64,000 nt of DNA from an uncultured Acidobacteriota bacterium (GCA_902825985.1 CADEDC010000004.1:68686-132685); one strand, 5' to 3'. Shown: positions 29,792-39,553, numbered from the stretch's first letter. Notes: generated by a model not told the origin, from the letters alone. Numbers and translations: made by a program.

Positions 29792-31087
29792 GTGGAGCGC
29801 CCGGCGCTCGACTACCTGCTCGCCCTCGAGCAGTTCGGCATCAAGTTCGGCCTCGACAACATGCACGCCCTGGTCGACGCCCTGGGCCACCCCGATCGCG
29901 CCTACCACGTCGCGCACGTCGCCGGCACCAACGGCAAGGGTTCGGTGACCGCGATGCTCGACTGCGCGCTGCGGCTCGCCGGCCATCGCTCGGCGCGCTA
30001 CACCTCCCCGCACCTGCGCGATCTGTCGGAACGCTTCGTCATCGACGGCACGCCGGTGGGTCGGGCGGAGCTCGAACGAGCCGCCGCGACGCTGCGGACG
30101 ACGGTGCAGGCGCTGATCGGCAGCGGCCGGCTGCGCTCCGAACCGACGTTCTTCGAGGCGACGACGGCCATCGCGTTCCACCTGTTCCGTGAGGCGGCGG
30201 TCGAGGTGGCGGTCTGCGAGGTCGGCCTCGGCGGCCGCCTCGACGCCACCAACGTCGTGTCGCCGGTGGTGACGGCGATCACGTCGATCGGGCACGACCA
30301 CCAGCAGTACCTGGGGTCGACGCTCGCCGAGATCGCCACCGAAAAGGCTGGCATCATCAAACGTGGCGTGCCGGTCGTCATCGGCGCCCTTCCGGTAGAC
30401 GCGCGGGAGTCCATCGCCCGCATCGCCCAGGACCGTGACGCGCCGCTGCTGATGGCGATGGCCGGGGTATCGATCGACGACGAGGGCGCCCGCGGCGGCG
30501 GCCGGCGCATCCGCCTGCGAACCGCACGGCAGGACTACGGCTCCATCGACCTTGCGCTGGCCGGACGCCATCAGGTCGACAACGCGGTGGTCGCGGTGCG
30601 AGTGCTCGAAGAGCTCGACGCGGCCGGCATCCACGTGCCGGCCGCGGCGATTCGCGGCGGGCTCGAAACGGTCCAGTGGGCCGGCCGGCTCGACGCCCGC
30701 ACGCTGCCGGATGGACGTCGTGTGCTGCTCGACGCGGCGCACAACCCGGAGGGTGCACAGGCCCTGGCGGCGTTTCTGGCCTCCGAGTACGACGACGCAC
30801 CGACGCTGGTGTTCACCGCCATGCGCGACAAGGACGTCCGCGACATGCTGCTGGCCCTGGCGCCGCACGTCCATGCCCTCGTGTTGACGCGGGCGGCCAC
30901 GCCGCGTTGTGCCGACCCGGTCGATCTGGCGGCAGCGGCGCACGCCGCCGGCGTCGCGTGTCCCGTCGTGGTCGAGCCCGACCTCGATCGGGCGCTGCAG
31001 GCCGCGTGGTCGATGACGCCGGCCATCGTCGTCGCCGGGTCGATCTTCCTGCTCGGTGACGCGATGGAGGCACTGGGGCTGTCGTGA
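29792..31087 (+). CDS. folC: Folylpolyglutamate synthase / dihydrofolate synthase
   Basis: A 431-residue Mur-ligase-like enzyme. It shows the P-loop AGTNGKGSVTAMLD near residue 47, YTSPHLRDLSERF, EVGLGGRLDATNVV with metal-binding residues, TSIGHDHQQYLGSTLAEIATEKAGIIK, and the C-terminal DAAHNPEGAQALA. It adds glutamate to folates, and possibly to dihydropteroate. The GTG at 29792 is chosen; another GTG at 29786 overlaps the accD stop as GTGA and would add two residues. Long open frame upstream of these is antiphase shadow of accD. Full length for the family. Confidence 0.96.
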   Translation: MERPALDYLLALEQFGIKFGLDNMHALVDALGHPDRAYHVAHVAGTNGKGSVTAMLDCALRLAGHRSARYTSPHLRDLSERFVIDGTPVGRAELERAAATLRTTVQALIGSGRLRSEPTFFEATTAIAFHLFREAAVEVAVCEVGLGGRLDATNVVSPVVTAITSIGHDHQQYLGSTLAEIATEKAGIIKRGVPVVIGALPVDARESIARIAQDRDAPLLMAMAGVSIDDEGARGGGRRIRLRTARQDYGSIDLALAGRHQVDNAVVAVRVLEELDAAGIHVPAAAIRGGLETVQWAGRLDARTLPDGRRVLLDAAHNPEGAQALAAFLASEYDDAPTLVFTAMRDKDVRDMLLALAPHVHALVLTRAATPRCADPVDLAAAAHAAGVACPVVVEPDLDRALQAAWSMTPAIVVAGSIFLLGDAMEALGLS

Positions 31088-31121
31088 TACGCTTCGAACA
31101 CCCCGCACGCCGCACCTAGAG

Positions 31122-33422
31122 ATGCCAAGAACCGCACCACTCGCCTGCTGTCTTTTCGTCTGCGGCCTGCTCTCGACCGCCGCGGCGGCGCAGACGATCA
31201 GCGACTACAACGTCCAGGCGGCCACCCAGGAGCGGCTCAGCGAGACGCACTGGAAGCTGCGGGGGGGCGTCGAGCTCGAGCAGAAGGATACCAAGCTCTA
31301 CGCGGACGAGGTGGAGTTCTTCACCGATCAGGACCGCGCCATTGCCAGCGGCAATGTCGTGTTCACGCAGGGGGCGAACCGGATCGCCGCCGATCGCGCC
31401 GACTTCAACACGCAGACGCGGCTCGGGACGTTCTACAACGCCAGCGGCATTGCCAACGTCCAGCCGCCCAGTCGCCGGGCCGGCGGTATCGGCGGCGGCT
31501 TCGCCCCGCCGATGTCGACCGAGCAGACCGACGTGTACTTCTTCGGCGAAACCGTCGAGAAGATCGGCGCCAAGAAGTACCGGATCACGAACGGCGGCTT
31601 CTCCACCTGCGTCCAGCCGACACCGCGCTGGGAGATGCACGCCGATACCGTCGTGCTCAACATCGATCACTACACGATGCTGCGCAACGCGGTGCTGAGC
31701 GTGAAGGGGGTGCCGATGTTCTACCTGCCGGTGCTCTACTATCCGACCAAGGAGGAAGGACGCGCGACCGGCATCCTGCTCCCCACCTACGGCGCCTCGT
31801 CGCTGCGCGGCCAGGCGATTCACAACGCCTTCTTCTGGGCGATCAGCCGCAGCCAGGACGCCACCCTCATGCACGACTGGTATTCGAAGGCCGGCCAGGG
31901 CTTCGGCGGCGAGTACCGCTACAACTTCGGCGGCGGGTCGGATGGCTCGCTGTCGGCGCATCTCCTGAACCAGAACGCGACGTCCGGCGTCAGCGGTTCG
32001 CTGCCGCAAACGCGGGCCTACGAGATCCGCGGCGCGGCGAACCAGCTGCTGCCCGGCGGCTTGCGGGCGCGCTTCTTCGCGGACTACTTCTCGAGCGTCA
32101 GCGTGATGCAGTCGTTCAACACGGACGTCTACGCGGCGTCCAGGAACAGCCGCCAGTACGGCGGCAACGTGGTCGGCGCCTGGCGCAACTTCTCGCTGAA
32201 CGGCACCTACGATCGCCGCGAGTTCTTCGCATCGCAGAGCAGCTCGGGCGTGCAGGGCAACTCGCCGCGCATCTCGCTCGCCCGCAACGAGAAGCCGCTG
32301 TTCAAGAACGCACCGTTGTACTTCTCCGCCAACACGGAGTTCGTCCACCTCGACCGCTTCAACCGCGAAGGCGACGCGATCGTGCCGGGCAGCGACAGCA
32401 GCATGGCGCGCTTCGACGTCGCACCGCAGATCCGGTATCCGTTCAAGAAGTGGCAATGGTTCACCGTCAACACCGCGGCGAGCTGGCGTGAGACCTACTA
32501 CACGCGCAGCTACGACAGCCAGCAGGTGGTGACGAACACGGCCCTGAACCGCCAGTACTTCACGCTGCAGGCCCAGGCGACCGGACCGGTGCTCAACCGG
32601 ATCTTCAATACGCCGGACAACGGCTACGCCGAGCGCTTCAAGCACACCATCGAGCCGTTCCTGAACGTGCAGCGCACGTCGTCGATCGACAACTACCAGC
32701 GGATCATCCAGATCGACAGCTTCGACGCGGTGGTCGGCAACACGACGAACTTCACCTACGGCATCAACAACCGCTTGTACGCCAAGCGGCAGGTCGTCGC
32801 CGGCCGGCCGACCGCCGCGCAGGAAATCCTCGCGCTGGAGGTGGTGCAGACCTACTACACGTCACCGCTGGCATCGCAAGTCGACACCCGGTATCAGACC
32901 AGCTTCGGCCAGGCCGCGCCGAGCAACTTCTCGCCGGTCCAGGTCAGCCTGCGCGCCACGCCGACCGCGGCGGTGACCGCCACGGTGCGCGGCGAGGTGG
33001 ATTCGAAGTACCGCGAGCTGCGGACGCTGTCGGCGAATGCCAATTTCAACGTCAGCTCGTGGATCCAGACGCAGATTGGCTGGAACAAGCGCTTCTTCAT
33101 CGAACAACTGCAGGGGTTCAACGACCCCAGCTACCTGGATCACATGATCACGGCGCAGACGACCGCGCGGACCCAGGACAACCGGCTCGGCACGACCTAT
33201 TCCTTCAACTACGACATCCTGCGGGGCGGGATGGTGCAGCAGCGGATCCAGGGTTACTACAACGCGCAGTGCTGCGGCATCGCGTTCGAGCAGCAGACCT
33301 ATAGCTACGCCGGGCTCAGCAGCCTCTTCCCGCCGGATCGGCGGTTCTTCCTGTCGTTCACGCTGGCCGGCCTCGGGAACTTCTCGCCGTTCAGCGGCGG
33401 CATGAACGGGATTCCGCGCTGA
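31122..33422 (+). CDS. lptD: LPS-assembly protein LptD (OstA)
   Basis: A 766-residue outer-membrane protein. A signal peptide (MPRTAPLACCLFVCGLLSTAAAAQ) precedes an OstA/LptA-like beta-jellyroll (about 28-160; WKLRGGVELEQKDTKLYADEVEF, IASGNVVFTQGANRI) and a beta-barrel (about 210-766, starting VPMFYLPVLYYPTKEEGRATGILLPTYG, a strong LptD signature). A Gly-rich insert (RRAGGIGGGFAPP) interrupts the N-terminal domain. LptD with LptE inserts LPS in the outer leaflet, so this organism probably makes LPS or a related glycolipid. It lies 34 bp after folC, and the next ATG overlaps its TGA by one base. Confidence 0.92.
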   Translation: MPRTAPLACCLFVCGLLSTAAAAQTISDYNVQAATQERLSETHWKLRGGVELEQKDTKLYADEVEFFTDQDRAIASGNVVFTQGANRIAADRADFNTQTRLGTFYNASGIANVQPPSRRAGGIGGGFAPPMSTEQTDVYFFGETVEKIGAKKYRITNGGFSTCVQPTPRWEMHADTVVLNIDHYTMLRNAVLSVKGVPMFYLPVLYYPTKEEGRATGILLPTYGASSLRGQAIHNAFFWAISRSQDATLMHDWYSKAGQGFGGEYRYNFGGGSDGSLSAHLLNQNATSGVSGSLPQTRAYEIRGAANQLLPGGLRARFFADYFSSVSVMQSFNTDVYAASRNSRQYGGNVVGAWRNFSLNGTYDRREFFASQSSSGVQGNSPRISLARNEKPLFKNAPLYFSANTEFVHLDRFNREGDAIVPGSDSSMARFDVAPQIRYPFKKWQWFTVNTAASWRETYYTRSYDSQQVVTNTALNRQYFTLQAQATGPVLNRIFNTPDNGYAERFKHTIEPFLNVQRTSSIDNYQRIIQIDSFDAVVGNTTNFTYGINNRLYAKRQVVAGRPTAAQEILALEVVQTYYTSPLASQVDTRYQTSFGQAAPSNFSPVQVSLRATPTAAVTATVRGEVDSKYRELRTLSANANFNVSSWIQTQIGWNKRFFIEQLQGFNDPSYLDHMITAQTTARTQDNRLGTTYSFNYDILRGGMVQQRIQGYYNAQCCGIAFEQQTYSYAGLSSLFPPDRRFFLSFTLAGLGNFSPFSGGMNGIPR

Positions 33423-34366
33423 TGGCCGGGTCGGCTCTCGTCACCGGCGCCGCGGGCTTCGCCGGCGGCCACCTGGTCGATCGCCTCGTCCGCGACGGCG
33501 TCGGGGTCACCGCCTGGCACCGGCCGGGCGGCGCGCCGCCGCGTCCGCTGGCCGGCGCCACCTGGGCGGCCGTCGACCTCGGCGATCGCGACGCGATAGC
33601 GCGGGCGCTCGATCGCATCGCACCCGACGCGGTGTATCACTGTGCCGGAGCACCACACGTCGGTCGCTCGTGGGACCGAACGCTGGCGACGTTCGAGACC
33701 AACGTCCGCTGCACGCACCATCTCGTCGAAGCGTTGCGCGTCCGGCATCCGCGGGCCCGCCTCGTCGTGACGAGCTCGGCGATGGTCTACGCCACGTCGG
33801 ACGAGGCGCTCAGCGAACGGGCGCCGCTGCATCCGGCCAGTCCCTATGCGGTCAGCAAGCTGGCGCAGGAACTGGTCGCGCTGGAGGATGCCGGCCCCCA
33901 GCATGTCTGCATCGCCCGCTCGTTCAACCACTTCGGTCCACGTCAGACGCCGGGCTTCGTCACCTCCGATTTTGCCCGCCGCATCGCCGACATCGAGGCC
34001 GGCCGGTTCCCACCCGAGATGGCGGTCGGCAACCTGGACGCCCGCCGGGATCTCACGGACGTCCGCGACACGGTACGCGCCTATCAGCTCATGGCGGAAC
34101 GCGGCACCGCCGGACGCATCTACAACGTCTGCTCCGGCCGGACCGTCGTGATTCGCGAACTGCTGGACCGGCTGCTGGCCCGCGCCCGGGTCCCGATCGC
34201 CGTGCGAACCGATCCGAAGCGCTTGCGTCCGTCCGATCAGCCGATCGTGCTCGGCGACTCGGGCCGGATCCGTTCCGAACTCGGCTGGCAGCCGACGATT
34301 CCGCTGGACCAGACGCTCGACGACGTGCTGGCGTACTGGCGCGGGCAGTCGGCCGCCGGCGCCTGA
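33422..34366 (+). CDS. NAD-dependent epimerase/dehydratase, probably GDP-6-deoxy-mannose reductase-like
   Basis: A 314-residue extended short-chain dehydrogenase with the Rossmann motif TGAAGFAGGHL at the N-terminus, the catalytic YAVSK (Tyr and Lys) near residue 140, and FNHFGPRQTPGFVTSDFARRIADIE plus DARRDLTDVRD, which are typical of GDP-4-keto-6-deoxy-mannose reductases and GDP-mannose dehydratases. It likely makes a nucleotide deoxysugar for a surface glycan. Its ATG overlaps the lptD stop (TGATG), so translation is coupled to lptD. The exact sugar is not certain. Confidence 0.88.
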   Translation: MAGSALVTGAAGFAGGHLVDRLVRDGVGVTAWHRPGGAPPRPLAGATWAAVDLGDRDAIARALDRIAPDAVYHCAGAPHVGRSWDRTLATFETNVRCTHHLVEALRVRHPRARLVVTSSAMVYATSDEALSERAPLHPASPYAVSKLAQELVALEDAGPQHVCIARSFNHFGPRQTPGFVTSDFARRIADIEAGRFPPEMAVGNLDARRDLTDVRDTVRAYQLMAERGTAGRIYNVCSGRTVVIRELLDRLLARARVPIAVRTDPKRLRPSDQPIVLGDSGRIRSELGWQPTIPLDQTLDDVLAYWRGQSAAGA

Positions 34367-34406
34367 CCCCGAGGCGGCCGCCGCGCGCCGAACCGAGACA
34401 GCGTTG

Positions 34407-36071
34407 ATGCCATTCACCCAGTTGCCGCGCCGTGACGGGACGTTCGCCGGGCTCGGCGTGGCGCTGCCGGTGATCCTGGCGATGACGATTCTCGTCACCT
34501 GGCCGCAGGTGCTGACGATGTCCTCGGCATTCGCGGCGCACGTGGACTCCTATTTCAGCACCTGGCGGATCATGTGGATCGGGCACGCGCTGCAATCCGA
34601 TCCGGCGCACCTGTTCGACACCAACATCTTCCATCCCTCCACGGGCACGCTGGCCTATTCGGACGCCACGCTGCTGCAGGGGGCGATCGCCGCACCGCTG
34701 TTGTGGGCGGGGGCCAACCCGGTGCTGCTCTACAACGCGCTGCTGCTCACCGGATTCGCCGGCAGCGGCGTCGGCATGTTCATCCTGGCGCGTCACCTCA
34801 CCGGCCGTCGAGACGCGGCCCTGGTGGCGGCCGCGGTGTTCGTGCTCGCGCCGTACCGCGTCGAGCACTTCATGCATCTGGAGATGCAGTGGGCGATGTG
34901 GATCCCCCTCGCCTTCTGGTCGCTCCACCGCACCGTCGACGAGCGGTCGTGGCGCTGCGGCGCGCTGTGTGGGCTGTTCATCGGCCTTCAGGTGCTGTCG
35001 TGCGTGTACTACGGCGTCTTCCTGGCGATGGCGGTCAGCGTCCTCGCCCTCGCGCTGCTGCTGCGAACGCCGGCACGCGCCCTGACGGCCCTGCCGCCGC
35101 TGCTGGCGGCGGCCGTCGTCGCCGCAGCGGTGACGATTCCGTACGCCATGCCCTATATCGAGAACTCGCGGTCACTGGGCGAGCGTCCGCTGCGCGATCT
35201 GATGGAGTTCAGCGCCACCCCGATGAACTACCTGGCCTCTCCGGGGTCGAACCTCTGGTGGGGCTGGACCAGCGACATCTGGGGCAGCAGCGAACGCCGC
35301 CTGTTTCCCGGGTTGCTCGCCATCGTCCTGGCCGCCGTCTCGTTCCTCGGCCGGAGCCGGCGCGACGCCTGGGTCTATCTGCTGCTGGCTGCGCTCGGCG
35401 TCGAGCTGTCGTTCGGGATCAACGGCACCGCATACCGCTGGCTGTTCGAGCACGTGCAGATGCTGCGCGGCCTGCGGGCGCCGGCCCGGTTCGCCATCGT
35501 CGCGCAGTGCGCACTGGCGGCGCTCGCGGCGCTCGGTGTGCGAGCCCTGGCCGAGCGGCTGCGGGTCGACGAACGGCACGCCGGTGCCCGGTTCGCAGTG
35601 GTCGTACTGCTGCTCATCGGCCTCGAGTCGCTGCACCAGCCGATGTCGCTGCAGGCCATCGACCGGCCGGACAGCGCCACCGGTGACGTGTATCGCACCC
35701 TGCGCGCGCAGGGGCGCGGAGTGGTGCTGGAACTGCCGGTGCCGCGGCTGAACGCCCTGCCGGGCAACGACTCCATCGTGGCGTTTCGATCGGCCGCGCA
35801 CTGGTATCCGCTGGTCAACGGCTACAGCGGCTACTACCCGCAGGTGTACGCCGAAACGCTGCACGTCATGGAGCGCTTCCCGGACGAGGAATCGATGGCC
35901 CGGCTGCAGCGCCTGGACGTCCGCTATGTCATCGTCAATCGCGAGTGGATGCCGGCCGAGCAATACACAGCCCTCATCCTCGCGCTCGGGAACGACCGGC
36001 GTCTCACCCCCCTGGGTGTGTTCAAGTCGCGCAATGGCGAGCAGTCCCTGTTCCTGATGAACCGCCGGTAG
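34407..36071 (+). CDS. Polytopic membrane protein, GT-C glycosyltransferase-like
   Basis: A 554-residue protein with about ten transmembrane helices in the first two-thirds (LGVALPVILAMTILVTW, LLLTGFAGSGVGMFILA, ALCGLFIGLQVLSCVYYG, and so on) and a soluble C-terminal part ending RNGEQSLFLMNRR. The first periplasmic loop contains HVDSYFSTWRIMWI followed by LFDTNIFHPSTGTLAYSD, reminiscent of the acidic loop motifs of GT-C enzymes such as ArnT/PMT, which use lipid-linked sugars. No exact family can be named. Its place after lptD and a deoxysugar reductase suggests surface-glycan assembly. The ATG at 34407 is chosen over a TTG three bases earlier. Confidence 0.75.
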   Translation: MPFTQLPRRDGTFAGLGVALPVILAMTILVTWPQVLTMSSAFAAHVDSYFSTWRIMWIGHALQSDPAHLFDTNIFHPSTGTLAYSDATLLQGAIAAPLLWAGANPVLLYNALLLTGFAGSGVGMFILARHLTGRRDAALVAAAVFVLAPYRVEHFMHLEMQWAMWIPLAFWSLHRTVDERSWRCGALCGLFIGLQVLSCVYYGVFLAMAVSVLALALLLRTPARALTALPPLLAAAVVAAAVTIPYAMPYIENSRSLGERPLRDLMEFSATPMNYLASPGSNLWWGWTSDIWGSSERRLFPGLLAIVLAAVSFLGRSRRDAWVYLLLAALGVELSFGINGTAYRWLFEHVQMLRGLRAPARFAIVAQCALAALAALGVRALAERLRVDERHAGARFAVVVLLLIGLESLHQPMSLQAIDRPDSATGDVYRTLRAQGRGVVLELPVPRLNALPGNDSIVAFRSAAHWYPLVNGYSGYYPQVYAETLHVMERFPDEESMARLQRLDVRYVIVNREWMPAEQYTALILALGNDRRLTPLGVFKSRNGEQSLFLMNRR

Positions 36072-36130
36072 CCGCGCCTGCCGACGGGCTTGACAGGCGC
36101 CGCTGACACCGCCAGACTGGACGGCAAATA

Positions 36131-36158
36131 AAAAGCGAAGATACCTATTTTTGCTTTT
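36131..36158 (+). terminator. Possible AU-rich hairpin before the radical SAM gene
   Basis: AAAAGCGAAGA (36131-36141) can pair with TTTTTGCTTTT (36148-36158) with two G-U pairs, in an otherwise GC-rich region. It may end the membrane-protein transcript or affect translation of the radical SAM gene starting at 36167. The stem is too AT-rich to be a confident terminator. Confidence 0.3.
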
Positions 36159-36166
36159 ACTTGCCG

Positions 36167-37237
36167 ATGAACCCACAGCCGCTGCTCTTCGACACCGGTC
36201 CTCGCACGCTGACCCTCCGCAACGTCGCCGACGCCGTCCGCGCCGGCGGATCCGGGGCGTTGACCGAGGCTCAGTGCCGGGCTGACGCCGCCCGGTATCA
36301 GGAGGTTCGGTGCCGCTCGGCGCTCAATGCCGTCCAGGGCATGCCATTCAAGTGGACGCTCAATCCCTACCGCGGCTGTACTCATGCCTGCCATTACTGC
36401 TTCGCGCGCCGCTACCACCGACAGTTCGAACTCGATGCCGGCGACGAGTTCGCGTCGGTCATCCTCGTGAAACGCAACATCGCGGCGGTCCTGCAGCGCG
36501 AGCTCGACCGCCCGGCCTGGCGGCGCGAGCAGGTGGCGGTCGGCACGGCCACCGATCCCTACCAGCCGATCGAAGGACACTACAGGCTGACGCGGGCCTG
36601 TCTCGAAGCGCTGGCACGAGGCCGGACGCCGATTGGCCTGGTCACGAAGGGGCCGATGGTGGTCCGCGACATCGACGTGCTGTCGGACGTCGCGCGCGCG
36701 GCGTCATGCCGCGTCTACCTGAGCGTCCCTACCGTCGACGACGACGCCTGGCGGACGCTCGAACCGGGCACGGCGTCGCCGATGCAGCGGCTGCGCGCCG
36801 TCCGTCAGCTGGTGGATGCGGGGCTGGACGCCGGGGTCCTCATGGCCCCCATCGTCCCGGGCTTCTCGTCGTCACGGGCGAAGCTCGAACGTACCGTGAA
36901 GGCGATCGCCGACCACGGCGCGCGATTCCTCGGCTGCAACGTCATGTATCTGCAGGATGGGACGCGGACGCATTTCATGAACTTCCTGGAGCGCCAGTTT
37001 CCGGCGATGCGGCCGCGATTCGAGCGGTTGTACGCGAACCCCTACCCGCCAGAACAGTATCGGAACGAGGTCAAGGCGATGGTCGCCGTGCTGCAGCAGC
37101 GTCACGGCGTCGGAGGATCCAAGGCGGACCCGCCGGCCGCAGCCCGCACCGGCGACACCGATGCAACCGGCGGCGGCGACGCCGGCGCGACCGGCGGCGA
37201 GATCCGCGACCCGGAACAGGCGGGCTTTCGCTGGTAG
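36167..37237 (+). CDS. Radical SAM protein, PA0069 / spore photoproduct lyase-like family
   Basis: A 356-residue protein from the ATG at 36167. The iron-sulfur motif CTHACHYCF (about residues 64-72, CxxxCxxC) follows NPYRGC, and the family motifs AVGTATDPYQPIEGHYRLTR and LVTKGPMVVRDIDVL are present, as in PA0069/Rv2578c-type radical SAM proteins annotated as SPL-like. The substrate of this family is not established. The C-terminal 45 residues are low-complexity, rich in Gly, Ala, Asp and Thr. The 3' end converges on the Clp ATPase gene with only 6 bp between the stops. Confidence 0.9.
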   Translation: MNPQPLLFDTGPRTLTLRNVADAVRAGGSGALTEAQCRADAARYQEVRCRSALNAVQGMPFKWTLNPYRGCTHACHYCFARRYHRQFELDAGDEFASVILVKRNIAAVLQRELDRPAWRREQVAVGTATDPYQPIEGHYRLTRACLEALARGRTPIGLVTKGPMVVRDIDVLSDVARAASCRVYLSVPTVDDDAWRTLEPGTASPMQRLRAVRQLVDAGLDAGVLMAPIVPGFSSSRAKLERTVKAIADHGARFLGCNVMYLQDGTRTHFMNFLERQFPAMRPRFERLYANPYPPEQYRNEVKAMVAVLQQRHGVGGSKADPPAAARTGDTDATGGGDAGATGGEIRDPEQAGFRW

Positions 37238-37243
37238 CCGTTG

Positions 37244-39553
37244 TCAGGCAACGTCGCCGAACAACACCGCGCCGTCGCCGTTGAGCACGCGCCCGATGGT
37301 CGGCTCGACGACGATCACCCCGTCCCGCAGGCTGACGTCGAAGTGCGAGCCGTCCTTCCAACGGGTGCTGATCGGCAGCTTGATCCGCTCGTCCAGCACG
37401 CGCTTCAGGAAACGGGCACCGTAGGCCAGGCTGTAACCGTCCTTCACCAGCTGCTCGAGCGCGTCCTCGGTGATCTCGAGCGTTTTGCCCGCTCGCGCCA
37501 ATGTGACCGTCACCTGCGCCAGGTAGTGCCTGGCAATCTCGCGCACCTCGTCGTGTGTGAGCGGATTGAACAGCACGACCTCGTCGATGCGGTTTCGGAA
37601 CTCGGGTGGGAATCGACGTTCCAGCTCACGGAGCACATCTCCCTGCACCTGTTCGACGCCGACGGCCCTCGAGAGGAATCCCAGGGGGCTGGTCAGTTTG
37701 CGGAAGTGCTCCGACCCGAGGTTCGACGTCATGATGATGACGGCGTCGCTCAGATAGACGCGCTTGCCGCGTCCGTCGGTCAACCAGCCCTCATCGAAGG
37801 CCTGGAGGAACAGATTCAGCAGGCTCGGGCTCGCCTTCTCGACCTCATCGAGCAGGACGACGGTGTAGGGATTGTCCTTGAGCTGGTTCGTGAGCAGTCC
37901 GCCCCGTTCACTGCCGACGATGCCACGCGGCATGCCGATCAGTTTGTCTACCGCGACCGAGCCGTCCTGATACTCGGACATGTCGACGCGAACCATCTTC
38001 TTCTCGTCGCCGAACAGGAACTCGGCGATCGACTTGGCGAGCTCGGTCTTGCCGACGCCGGTCGGCCCGAGGAACAGGAGCACGCCGTCGGGGCGGTCGA
38101 AGCCGTCCTTGAGCGGCCCCTTGTTGAGCACCAGCCGTCGTGCCACCGCGCGCACGGCTTGCGGTTGGCCGACAACCCGCTGCTGCAGCGCCGCCTCGAT
38201 GTCCTTGAATCGATCGGTGACGTCGCGAAACACCATGTCTTCCGGTATCTGCGCGGCGTGCGAAATCACTGCCACCACATCCTGGGTGCTGACCTCCCAG
38301 CGGCGGTCGATCTCGGCGCGGACGGCAGCCGTGTCGAGCCAGCCGATGACCTTGTCTGGCAGGTGCAGGTGGCGCATGTAGCGGGGAGACAGCTCGAGCG
38401 CCGTCTCGATTGACTCGTCCAGCAGCTTGACGGAGTAGTTGCGTTCGATCCGCGGGCGCAGGCTGTAGAGGATTCGCCGGGTTTCCTCGATCGACGGCTC
38501 GCAGACGGTCACGCATCGGAACCGCCGCGCCAGCGCCTCGTCCTCCTGGATGTACTCCTTGTACTCGCTCAAGGTCGTCGCCGCCACCATCCGCAGCTCG
38601 CCGCGCGCGAGCACCGACTTGAAGACGTTGGCGGCGTCGGACGGTGCGCCCAGCGCCGAGCCGGCGCCCACCATCGTGTGCGCCTCGTCGACGAAGACAA
38701 TCAGGTTGGGACGCTCCTTCAACTCCCGGATGACGTTCTGGATGCGATCCTCGAACATCCCGCGCAGCATCGTCCCGGCGACCATCGTGTTCATCTGCAG
38801 GTTGACCACCTGACAGTCCCGCAGACGCACCGGCACCGTATCGGGCTCGAACTCGATGCGGCGCGCCAGCCCTTCGGCGATGGCGGTCTTGCCGACGCCC
38901 GGTTCACCGATGAGCATCACCGAGTTGGCACGCTCGCGATGACAGAGGATTTCGAGCACCTGCTGGATTTCCTTGTCGCGCCCGAAGACCGGCGGCAGCT
39001 TGTCCTGTCGTGCCTGAAGGTTCATGTTGGTGGCGAAGTGCTTGAGGAACGGCGGCAGCTCGAAGCGCTTTCGCAGCCGCTCTTCGCGCATCTCCATGTC
39101 GCGCATGCGGGAGTGGATTCGCGACACCAGCACGTCGGGTTCGACGCCGTGCCGCCGCACGATCGACACGGGTACACCCTGCGACTCTTCGAAGACGGCA
39201 GAGAACAGGTCGGCGGACTCAATCGTCTGGCGACCGGCGCGGCTGGCGTGGTGCAGCGCGAGCTTGAAGACCAGCTTGGTGGACGGGGAGACGCGCAGCT
39301 CGCGGCCCGCGAGCGACGGCATCATGTGCAGGTGCTCTTCGACCGCCTGCAGGATGGCGTGCGGATTCAGCTCGATGTCACGCATGACCTCCGTGAACAG
39401 GTCCCATTCGACCTGGGCGAAGGCGAGGAAGATGTGCTCGTTGGTGAGCAACGCGTGATCCCGTCGCCGCGCCTCTTCGAACGCACGGTCGGTGATCCGC
39501 TGGCCGGTTTCCGCGATCTTGCTCGGCGAGATATCGAGGTCTTCTACGTGCAC
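37244..39553 (-). CDS. AAA+ unfoldase of the ClpA/ClpC type without a middle domain
   Basis: Counted from the GTG at 39553 (GGAGG five bases upstream) it has 769 residues; an upstream GTG at 39595 lacks a ribosome site. An N-terminal Clp repeat domain (EEARRRDHALLTNEHIFLAF) precedes two AAA+ modules: Walker A GEPGVGKTA near 218 and GPTGVGKTE near 500, with LIVFVDEAHTMVGAG and VVLLDEVEKASP as Walker B. No ClpB/ClpC-type coiled-coil middle domain is visible. The tripeptide LGF in SPLGFLSR sits where ClpA has IGL and ClpC VGF, so ClpP docking is plausible. It probably unfolds substrates for ClpP, which is not in this window. Confidence 0.9.
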   Translation of the reverse strand: MHVEDLDISPSKIAETGQRITDRAFEEARRRDHALLTNEHIFLAFAQVEWDLFTEVMRDIELNPHAILQAVEEHLHMMPSLAGRELRVSPSTKLVFKLALHHASRAGRQTIESADLFSAVFEESQGVPVSIVRRHGVEPDVLVSRIHSRMRDMEMREERLRKRFELPPFLKHFATNMNLQARQDKLPPVFGRDKEIQQVLEILCHRERANSVMLIGEPGVGKTAIAEGLARRIEFEPDTVPVRLRDCQVVNLQMNTMVAGTMLRGMFEDRIQNVIRELKERPNLIVFVDEAHTMVGAGSALGAPSDAANVFKSVLARGELRMVAATTLSEYKEYIQEDEALARRFRCVTVCEPSIEETRRILYSLRPRIERNYSVKLLDESIETALELSPRYMRHLHLPDKVIGWLDTAAVRAEIDRRWEVSTQDVVAVISHAAQIPEDMVFRDVTDRFKDIEAALQQRVVGQPQAVRAVARRLVLNKGPLKDGFDRPDGVLLFLGPTGVGKTELAKSIAEFLFGDEKKMVRVDMSEYQDGSVAVDKLIGMPRGIVGSERGGLLTNQLKDNPYTVVLLDEVEKASPSLLNLFLQAFDEGWLTDGRGKRVYLSDAVIIMTSNLGSEHFRKLTSPLGFLSRAVGVEQVQGDVLRELERRFPPEFRNRIDEVVLFNPLTHDEVREIARHYLAQVTVTLARAGKTLEITEDALEQLVKDGYSLAYGARFLKRVLDERIKLPISTRWKDGSHFDVSLRDGVIVVEPTIGRVLNGDGAVLFGDVA

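Noticed and set aside
36090-36118. TTGACA upstream of the radical SAM gene as a promoter
   Set aside because: The best -10 at 17 bp is CAGACT, matching only three of six bases.
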